Assembly: GCA_002369255.1 (NCBI GenBank)
Contig: DFFO01000024.1
Coordinates: 1 to 20,966, forward strand
DNA length: 20,966 nt
Reading direction: 5' to 3'
From: Lachnospiraceae bacterium UBA3774
Lineage (GTDB): Bacteria; Bacillota; Clostridia; Lachnospirales; Lachnospiraceae
Shown here: positions 1-4,051 of the stretch, piece after piece
Position numbering within the stretch: the stretch's first letter is position 1
Layout: every line of letters starts with the position of its first letter
Translations under genes and position numbers: made by a program
Notes under the pieces: model-generated
What the model saw: only the letters and a program-made list of their open reading frames with translations
What the model was told of the DNA's origin: nothing
The model's database searches: none

Positions 1-25
1 GAAGGTTCGAATCCTTCTCCGCCCA
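1..25 (+). tRNA. 3' end of a tRNA, identity unknown (cut by window edge)
   Basis: The first 25 bases form a complete T arm and 3' acceptor strand: T stem GAAGG (1-5) pairs with CCTTC (13-17) around the loop TTCGAAT (6-12). Then comes the acceptor strand TCCGCCC (18-24) and discriminator A25. The anticodon lies outside the window, so the amino acid cannot be assigned. No CCA is encoded after the discriminator. Confidence 0.88.
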
Positions 26-175
26 TTTGCATGATATTCTGCAGGTAGTAAAGCAATCCTGATACCTTATTAATCGAAAGATTGATTCCCAAGAATAAGG
101 AAAGGATGCATCGTTAGGATAACTTAGGCTACGCCAGATTAGCATGTAATAATCACAAGAATTTGAAAAAAAGCA

Positions 176-204
176 TTGACTTAATTCCTTTCTCGTGATA
201 ACAT
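176..204 (+). promoter_or_regulatory. Promoter of the tRNA-Leu genes
   Basis: A -35 TTGACT (176-181) and a -10 TAACAT (199-204) are separated by 17 bases. Transcription would start near 211, about 44 bases before tRNA-Leu(UAA). The stretch 26-175 upstream contains no gene I can support. Confidence 0.6.
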
Positions 205-211
205 ATTCAAG

Positions 212-252
212 GTCTGATTCATCAGACGTGGTAATTGCTAGAAATAGCAGTT
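212..252 (+). other. Two hairpins in the 5' leader of tRNA-Leu(UAA)
   Basis: The predicted tRNA precursor leader is almost entirely made of two inverted repeats. The first pairs GTCTGA (212-217) with TCAGAC (222-227) around TTCA. The second pairs AATTGCTA (233-240) with TAGCAGTT (245-252), with one G-U pair, closed by a GAAA tetraloop (241-244). It ends two bases before the mature tRNA at 255. The repeats are seen directly; a role in precursor processing or stability is a guess. Confidence 0.5.
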
Positions 253-254
253 AT

Positions 255-340
255 GCCGGTGTGGCGGAACTGGCAGACGCACAGGACTTAAAATCCTGCG
301 GGTAGCGATACCTGTACCGGTTCGATCCCGGTCACCGGCA
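255..340 (+). tRNA. tRNA-Leu (anticodon UAA)
   Basis: This is an 86-nt class II tRNA. Acceptor GCCGGTG pairs with CACCGGC, with discriminator A340. The anticodon stem CAGGA/TCCTG encloses CTTAAAA with anticodon TAA at 289-291. A long variable arm follows, then a T arm containing GGTTCGATCC. The long variable arm and anticodon agree on leucine, reading UUA codons (and UUG by wobble). CCA is not encoded, so a CCA-adding enzyme is required. Confidence 0.96.
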
Positions 341-350
341 TAACAAAAAC

Positions 351-379
351 AGCTCCCGGTAAGGGGGCTTATTTTTTTA
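351..379 (+). terminator. Terminator-like hairpin between the two tRNA-Leu genes
   Basis: AGCTCCC (351-357) pairs with GGGGGCT (363-369), seven pairs with one G-U, around GGTAA. It is followed by a T-rich run (370-379). It sits 10 bases after tRNA-Leu(UAA) and only 11 bases before tRNA-Leu(UAG). I see no separate promoter for the second tRNA, so termination here is probably partial. Confidence 0.65.
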
Positions 380-390
380 CAAAAATATCC

Positions 391-470
391 GCGCCTGTGG
401 TGGAATTGGCAGACACGCAAGATTTAGGTTCTTGTCCGAGAGGGTGCAGGTTCAAGTCCTGTCAGGCGCA
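391..470 (+). tRNA. tRNA-Leu (anticodon UAG)
   Basis: Acceptor GCGCCTG pairs with CAGGCGC, with discriminator A470. The anticodon stem CAAGA/TCTTG encloses TTTAGGT, giving anticodon TAG, which reads CUN codons. It has a variable arm typical of leucine tRNAs and a T arm with GGTTCAAGTCC. CCA is not encoded. No terminator is seen between its end and the PHP gene at 529, so the two may share a transcript. Confidence 0.95.
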
Positions 471-528
471 TTTCCCATATTGTTTTCAAACACGCGATTT
501 AAAACTCAAAAAGCAGGTAAACAATCCG

Positions 529-1227
529 ATGCTATACAAATATGAAACACATATGCACTCGAGCGAATGCAGCAAATGTGCAAAATCGAGCGCAGCAGAT
601 ATGGTGCGCGCTTTCCATGAGGCGGGGTACGCAGGCGCGGTCCTTACAAACCATTTTATTTGGGGAAATACGTCTGTGCCGCAGGAGCTTCCCTGGGAAG
701 AAAGGATGCAGTTATATTATGACGCGTGGCTGTCTGCAAAGCCGGTGGCGGAAGAGCTTGATTTTGATCTGCTGTTTGGAATCGAACACCTGTACAGTCA
801 TTGGAGAGAGATACTGATCTACGGGCTGCCGGTGGAATTTTGGAAAGAGAACAAGGACGTGCCGGAGATCGGCGTAGAAGAACTCGGAGAAAGGATCCAC
901 GCCGCGGGCGGATTTATCTCACATGCGCACCCATATCGTATGAGACCCAGATATATGCCCGAATTTCACGATCCGATCCTTACAATGTGCGACGCCGTCG
1001 AGGTATTCAATTTTTCGGAGCCTGATGAAAGCAACCAAAGAGCTCTGGCGCTTGCTGATGAAAACGGACTGCTCAAAACGTCCGGAGCCGACGCTCACAG
1101 TGTGTTTGCTGAAGGAATAGGTCGGTCGGGAATGGCGTTTAACCGTCGTCTGCGAACCGGCACGGAATTTGCCGCCGCTCTGCGTGCGGGAGAAGGAAGG
1201 CTCATCATAAAAGGAGAGATACAGTAA
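529..1227 (+). CDS. PHP domain phosphoesterase
   Basis: A 232-residue metal-dependent phosphoesterase-type protein of the PHP (polymerase and histidinol phosphatase) superfamily. The metal-binding pattern is visible in order: H8-x-H10 at the N terminus (THMHSSEC), H42, E86 (GIEH), H132 and H134 (SHAH), and D188-x-H190 (GADAH). PHP proteins use such His/Asp clusters to bind two or three metals and cleave phosphoesters, but the substrate cannot be read here. The same frame is open back into the tRNA-Leu(UAG) gene from 397. I chose ATG 529 because upstream starts lie inside or next to the tRNA and an AGCAGG sequence precedes 529. A Cys-rich N-terminal stretch (SSECSKCA) beside the first metal motif is notable. 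It converges with the GtrA gene, with one base between the stop codons. Confidence 0.85.
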   Translation: MLYKYETHMHSSECSKCAKSSAADMVRAFHEAGYAGAVLTNHFIWGNTSVPQELPWEERMQLYYDAWLSAKPVAEELDFDLLFGIEHLYSHWREILIYGLPVEFWKENKDVPEIGVEELGERIHAAGGFISHAHPYRMRPRYMPEFHDPILTMCDAVEVFNFSEPDESNQRALALADENGLLKTSGADAHSVFAEGIGRSGMAFNRRLRTGTEFAAALRAGEGRLIIKGEIQ

Positions 1228-1247
1228 GTTATCTCTTCTTTTTCTTT
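1209..1247. terminator. Shared bidirectional terminator with both stop codons in its loop
   Basis: AAAAGGAGAGATA (1209-1221) pairs with TATCTCTTCTTTT (1230-1242), 13 pairs including one G-U, around an 8-base loop. The plus side continues into TCTTTT and the minus side into TTTTAT, so it can end both convergent transcripts. The PHP stop (1225-1227) is wholly in the loop and the GtrA stop (1231-1229) straddles the loop and stem. Confidence 0.75.
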
Positions 1248-1654
1248 TGCGTATCCAGGCTTTTCCCGAAAACAAAAAATCGTTGATAGATAAATTCCAA
1301 AACGAAATTCAAAAGCATATTGATAGCTGTTACGAGATATTCGTTCCAGCTAAGCGAGGTGGTGAGCCAGTGCTCGTTAAGCGTTGAAAGAGGGGTAAAA
1401 ACCACATAAAACAGCGCCACTTTCAACATGGCTATGGGAATATTCGCGGCGGATTTAAAAGTAAAGTTGCGGTTAAAGGTAAAGTTCCACAAAACCGAGC
1501 AAACCAACGCGATAAAATACGAAAGCCAGTATTGCAGGTGCAGTATTTCATTAAGAAGAGTAAAAATCAAAATCTGCAGAATTCCCGCGCTTATTGAAAA
1601 CAGGGTGAACTTGACCGCTCTTATAAACTCCGCTTTGGTTTTTGGCTTTTCCAT
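1229..1654 (-). CDS. GtrA-like family membrane protein
   Basis: A 141-residue protein with four predicted membrane segments (about 12-35, 38-58, 72-92 and 98-125), a basic N terminus and a very basic tail (QKKKKR). The stretch VLWNFTFNRNFTF between segments 2 and 3, and a C-terminal YQRFFVF, match the GtrA family pattern. GtrA proteins are thought to move polyprenyl-linked sugars across the membrane for cell-envelope glycosylation; no partner glycosyltransferase is visible here. The frame is open to 1690, but ATG 1654 has GGAG six bases upstream and lies 17 bases past the stop of the small gene at 1672, so it is the better start. It is the last gene of the leftward glnA operon, an unexpected position for an envelope protein. 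Confidence 0.85.
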   Translation of the reverse strand: MEKPKTKAEFIRAVKFTLFSISAGILQILIFTLLNEILHLQYWLSYFIALVCSVLWNFTFNRNFTFKSAANIPIAMLKVALFYVVFTPLSTLNEHWLTTSLSWNEYLVTAINMLLNFVLEFIYQRFFVFGKSLDTQKKKKR

Positions 1655-1671
1655 ATTAAGCTCCTTTACTT

Positions 1672-1842
1672 TTATAACGCGATATCCCATTCCTCCTCGA
1701 CTAAGGACATTTCGTTGCCGGTGATACGTTTGTAAACTTCGGCGATTTCCCCTGTCGCTTTGTCTCTGGACTCGCCTTCGGGCGGGCTTTTCAGATATTC
1801 TTCGATAATGTCACCTAAAAAAGATATTTTTTGTTCTTTCAT
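1672..1842 (-). CDS. Small hypothetical protein (56 aa) between ANTAR regulator and GtrA
   Basis: An intact 56-codon frame starts at ATG 1842, nine bases after the ANTAR regulator stop, and ends at TAA 1674-1672, just before the GtrA gene. The protein is acidic and soluble. It starts MKEQKISFLGDII, has a Pro/Glu-rich middle (KSPPEGESRDK), a helix-like stretch with VYKRITG, and ends EEEWDIAL. It has no cysteine and no membrane segment. I do not recognise a family. Support comes from position: it fills an otherwise empty gap between co-directional genes, with gaps of 9 and 17 bases. Against it, the ribosome binding site is poor (GTTGGCATA before the ATG), so it may depend on translational coupling. 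A function cannot be given. Confidence 0.6.
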   Translation of the reverse strand: MKEQKISFLGDIIEEYLKSPPEGESRDKATGEIAEVYKRITGNEMSLVEEEWDIAL

Positions 1843-1851
1843 TATGCCAAC

Positions 1852-2436
1852 TTATTCATATGTTTTAATAATTTCCTCAGCAACTTTTCGCTTTGTCACA
1901 CAGCGGTTCATTGCCTGTTTTTCTATATACTTGTGCGCGTCCGGCTCGGTCATCTTCAATTCACTGATCAGGAGCCATTTAGCGCGGTTAATCAGGCGGA
2001 TTTCGTTCATTTTTTCCTCTATAGAGAGGTTTTTTTCTTCGTTTTTCCGAATGCGTTCTCTCGCGCTTATCAGCCAGTCGGTAGCGACCCGAAAGGATTG
2101 TCTGGCAAAAGGCTTTTGAAGCATAAAGACACCCTGATGGACAAGACTGCCGTAAATGTCATTATATTGTACGGCATTTGCGAGAAACAGCACAACGGAA
2201 TTTTTTCTGCCGGCCGCCTCGACTGCGAAGGCGGTTCCTGAATCATCGTCAGATATCGAATTAATTATAACAATATCAAAATCGCGCTCCGAAAGGGCTC
2301 TTCTTGCCGTGTTGATGTTTGAGACAACGCTGACTGGAGAAAAAACGGAAACGGGAAGCAGCTCAGGCAAAAGCTGATTGAATTTTTCAGATGATGAAAC
2401 TACTAAGACGCTGTAGACCTGCTCTTCCAGATTCAA
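1852..2436 (-). CDS. ANTAR-domain antitermination regulator with degenerate receiver domain
   Basis: A 194-residue regulator. Residues about 8-125 resemble a response-regulator receiver, but phosphorylation residues are missing: the acidic pair after strand 1 is replaced by Ser (VLVVSSS, 10-16) and the usual Asp is Asn59 (DIVIINS). The switch Lys is kept at K108 (LQKPF). A charged helix (about 125-150) leads into an ANTAR domain (about 142-194; INRAKWLL, EPDAHKYIEKQAM, KRKVAEEI). ANTAR domains bind paired RNA hairpins with six-base loops and prevent terminator formation. I chose TTG 2436 because AAAGGAGG lies ten bases upstream; a frame-consistent TTG at 2508 lacks such a site. Genes of this kind next to clostridial glnA (NitR-like) are thought to control nitrogen genes. 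Its likely target is the leader at 3900-4026. Confidence 0.88.
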   Translation of the reverse strand: MNLEEQVYSVLVVSSSEKFNQLLPELLPVSVFSPVSVVSNINTARRALSERDFDIVIINSISDDDSGTAFAVEAAGRKNSVVLFLANAVQYNDIYGSLVHQGVFMLQKPFARQSFRVATDWLISARERIRKNEEKNLSIEEKMNEIRLINRAKWLLISELKMTEPDAHKYIEKQAMNRCVTKRKVAEEIIKTYE

Positions 2437-2482
2437 AACAGTTCCCCCTCCTTTCCGTTTTTTTTGTGCGCATCGTCGCAAA

Positions 2483-2500
2483 AACAGTCCTTGGACTGTT
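2483..2500 (-). other. Inverted repeat at the glnA stop codon, upstream of the ANTAR gene
   Basis: AACAGTCC and GGACTGTT form a perfect 8-base inverted repeat separated by two bases, realistically a 7-bp stem with a four-base loop. On the minus strand it is followed by a short T run (five T, including the stem end). It overlaps the glnA stop (2501-2499) and lies about 46 bases before the ANTAR start. It may be a weak terminator or attenuator setting the glnA-to-regulator ratio, or only an RNA-stabilising end. Confidence 0.5.
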
Positions 2501-3707
2501 AACTGCAATATATTTCGAGAATTTCCGCCGGAATCACAGACTTGATAAAATCGTCGGATTTTGCCGCAGCCTTTGCCTTTTCAAGAGTGGGCGGCAGCAT
2601 TTCAAGTGATGAAAGAATTTTTTCATCGGCTTTATACAGATTTACGTCAACAGGGTCCGGAAGTTTTATATTGTTTTTGAGACCATGAAGGGCTGCGTGT
2701 ATCATAAGAGTAAAAGCGATATACGGATTGACCGAAGGGTCGGGAGAGCGAAGCTCCACCCTGCGATATTCACCGGAAGCGGCCGGAATACGGACGAGCT
2801 GCGAGCGGTTCTCTGCAGACCAGGAAACATATCTGGGGGCTTTCATTTGGCCGAGACGCTGATAAGAGGCATTGTTCGGGTTAAGAAATACTGTCATCAC
2901 GGCAGCTTTGTCGAGCAATCCCGCTATCATGCGACGGTAGTTTTCGGGAGAGTCAGATGGCTTTACGGAAGCATTGATGTGAAAACCGTTTCCGGGAGCA
3001 TCTGAGAGAGGCTTCGGAGAAAAGTCCGCGTACAGGCCGTTTGATCCGGCAATAGTCTTTACTACAGTTTGGAATGTCATTATATTATCCGCGGCGTTAA
3101 GAGCCTCGGTATATCTGAAATCAATTTCATTTTGCCCAGGTCCCTCCTCGTGGTGGGAACTTTCGGGGCGAATTCCCATTTGTTCAAGAGTCAGGCAAAT
3201 CTCACGGCGTACATTTTCGCCCTTGTCATCCGGGGCGATATCCATATATCCCGCCTTGTCATAAGGGGTTTTTGTCGGCATATTTTTTTCGTCAAGTTCA
3301 AATAGGTAAAACTCCTGTTCGGCTCCGAAAAAAAACGTAAATCCGGCTTTTTTTGCGTCGAGAACAGCCTTTTTAAGAAGGCTGCGTGTATCGCAGACAA
3401 AAGGCCTTCCATCGGGATAGGAGACTGTGCAGTACATGCGGACAACTTTTCCCTGTTCGGGACGCCAAGGAAGCCGCATGAGGGTGTCGGGGTCGGGGCG
3501 CAGGAAAAGATCTGAGTGCGTTTCGTCGCCAAAACCCGTAATGGCAGACGCATCAAAGGCTATTCCATATTTAAACGCCCGTTCCAGTTCGCTGGGCATA
3601 ATTGAAATGTTTTTTTGTTTACCGAAAACATCACAAAAAGCAAGACGGATAAATTTGACGTCTTCTTCAGCAACATATTGAATTACTTCATCGATTGTAT
3701 AATTCAT
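2499..3707 (-). CDS. glnA: Glutamine synthetase, type I (short form)
   Basis: Cytoplasmic enzyme joining ammonia to glutamate with ATP to make glutamine. Type I motifs occur in order: N-terminal beta-grasp (FIRLAFCDVFGKQKN, 19-33), GAEQEFYLF (128-136) with metal-binding Glu, SHHEEGPGQNEIDF (184-197), NGFHINAS (240-247) where many relatives have GSGMHxHxS, NRSQLVRIP (300-308) and RVELRSPDPSVNPYIAF (316-332). The tyrosine at the position adenylylated in enteric enzymes is present (NLY, 356-358), but no adenylyltransferase is seen here. At 402 residues it is about 40 shorter than the common Firmicute enzyme. ATG 3707 is preceded by GGGAGG at good spacing. It heads a leftward operon with the ANTAR regulator and is divergent from a second, unrelated-size glutamine synthetase at 4052. 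Confidence 0.93.
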   Translation of the reverse strand: MNYTIDEVIQYVAEEDVKFIRLAFCDVFGKQKNISIMPSELERAFKYGIAFDASAITGFGDETHSDLFLRPDPDTLMRLPWRPEQGKVVRMYCTVSYPDGRPFVCDTRSLLKKAVLDAKKAGFTFFFGAEQEFYLFELDEKNMPTKTPYDKAGYMDIAPDDKGENVRREICLTLEQMGIRPESSHHEEGPGQNEIDFRYTEALNAADNIMTFQTVVKTIAGSNGLYADFSPKPLSDAPGNGFHINASVKPSDSPENYRRMIAGLLDKAAVMTVFLNPNNASYQRLGQMKAPRYVSWSAENRSQLVRIPAASGEYRRVELRSPDPSVNPYIAFTLMIHAALHGLKNNIKLPDPVDVNLYKADEKILSSLEMLPPTLEKAKAAAKSDDFIKSVIPAEILEIYCS

Positions 3708-3741
3708 GTCATCCTCCCTGTGGGCGTTAAAAAGAAAATGC

Positions 3742-3836
3742 TTTGAACTATCGTATTATACAATGCGGCAAAAAAAAACTCCATGAAAAACAGTTAAAAT
3801 GTGTGAAATTCACTTTTTCGTCGCGGATAGTTCAAA
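3742..3836 (-). promoter_or_regulatory. glnA promoter region with flanking 11-bp inverted repeat
   Basis: On the minus strand a perfect -10 TATAAT lies at 3760-3755, giving a start near 3748 and a leader of about 40 bases. The -35 region (around 3778-3783) is a poor match, as expected for an activated promoter. TTTGAACTATC (3742-3752) overlaps the predicted start, and its perfect reverse complement GATAGTTCAAA lies at 3826-3836, about 84 bases away (near eight helical turns). This looks like a paired operator. The binding protein is unknown. Confidence 0.5.
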
Positions 3837-3861
3837 AGAAAAATAAAAACTCAAAAAATGA

Positions 3862-3890
3862 TTGACAAATCAATAACAAGGACGCATAAT
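3862..3890 (+). promoter_or_regulatory. Strong sigma-A-type promoter of the glnN operon
   Basis: A consensus -35 TTGACA (3862-3867), a 17-base spacer and -10 CATAAT (3885-3890) predict a start near 3897. The transcript would then begin directly with the first hexaloop hairpin and carry an untranslated leader of about 155 bases before the glnN ATG at 4052. A promoter this good suggests control acts mainly after initiation, in the leader. Confidence 0.8.
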
Positions 3891-3899
3891 CTTTGCATA

Positions 3900-3921
3900 T
3901 TAAAGGCAATGGCGTCTTTAA
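3900..3921 (+). promoter_or_regulatory. Hexaloop hairpin 1, candidate ANTAR binding site
   Basis: TTAAAGGC (3900-3907) pairs with GTCTTTAA (3914-3921), eight pairs with one G-U, around the loop AATGGC (3908-3913). The loop has A at position 1 and G at position 4, the signature described for ANTAR-bound hairpins. Its 3' strand is also the 5' strand of terminator 1, so the two structures exclude each other. Confidence 0.65.
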
Positions 3922-3955
3922 GTTATGTACTTGAAGACGCTCTTTTTTTATTTTT
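3912..3955 (+). terminator. Leader terminator 1 (attenuator)
   Basis: A 12-bp stem pairs 3912-3923 with 3929-3940, one G-U pair, closed by a five-base loop TATGT. A run of seven T (3943-3949), A and five more T follow. This is a textbook intrinsic terminator located within 60 bases of the predicted start. It shares eight or more bases with hexaloop hairpin 1, as expected for an antitermination switch. Confidence 0.85.
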
Positions 3956-3970
3956 ATAACTCAATAGGTT

Positions 3971-3986
3971 AAGGCAATGGCGTCTT
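3971..3986 (+). promoter_or_regulatory. Hexaloop hairpin 2, candidate ANTAR binding site
   Basis: AAGGC (3971-3975) pairs with GTCTT (3982-3986), five pairs with one G-U, around the same AATGGC loop (3976-3981) with A1 and G4. The stem is shorter than in copy 1 because the outer T-T does not pair. Its loop end and 3' strand are the 5' arm of terminator 2. Confidence 0.6.
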
Positions 3987-4026
3987 TCATGTATTTTTAT
4001 GCGTGAGAGGCGCCTTTCGCTTTTTT
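3979..4026 (+). terminator. Leader terminator 2 (attenuator)
   Basis: A 13-bp stem pairs 3979-3991 with 4002-4014, including three G-U pairs. It can extend by three more pairs around a TTTT loop. It is followed by TTT, CGC and six T (4021-4026). The spacing of the T run is less ideal than in terminator 1, so it may pause or partly terminate. It ends about 10 bases before the AAGGAG ribosome site of glnN. Confidence 0.7.
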
Positions 4027-4051
4027 GCAGCAAAAAGGAGATGAATCAACA

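Larger units (their letters stand above)
3903..3987 (+). repeat. 17-bp direct repeat in the glnN leader
   Basis: AAGGCAATGGCGTCTTT occurs perfectly at 3903-3919 and 3971-3987, 68 bases apart. Each copy contains a full hexaloop hairpin core. Sequence between the copies is unrelated, which suggests conservation of a binding element and not just a recent large duplication. Confidence 0.9.

Noticed and set aside
397..528. In-frame extension of the PHP protein by 44 residues
   Set aside because: The extension starts inside tRNA-Leu(UAG) and ATG 529 gives the expected PHP N terminus.
4025..4051. TTG 4025 as start of glnN
   Set aside because: It falls in the T run of terminator 2 and has no ribosome site; ATG 4052 follows AAGGAG.
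3897..4051. A glutamine riboswitch or T-box in the glnN leader
   Set aside because: No T-box sequence and no glnA-motif core could be found; the repeated hexaloops with A1 and G4 overlapping terminators fit ANTAR antitermination better.
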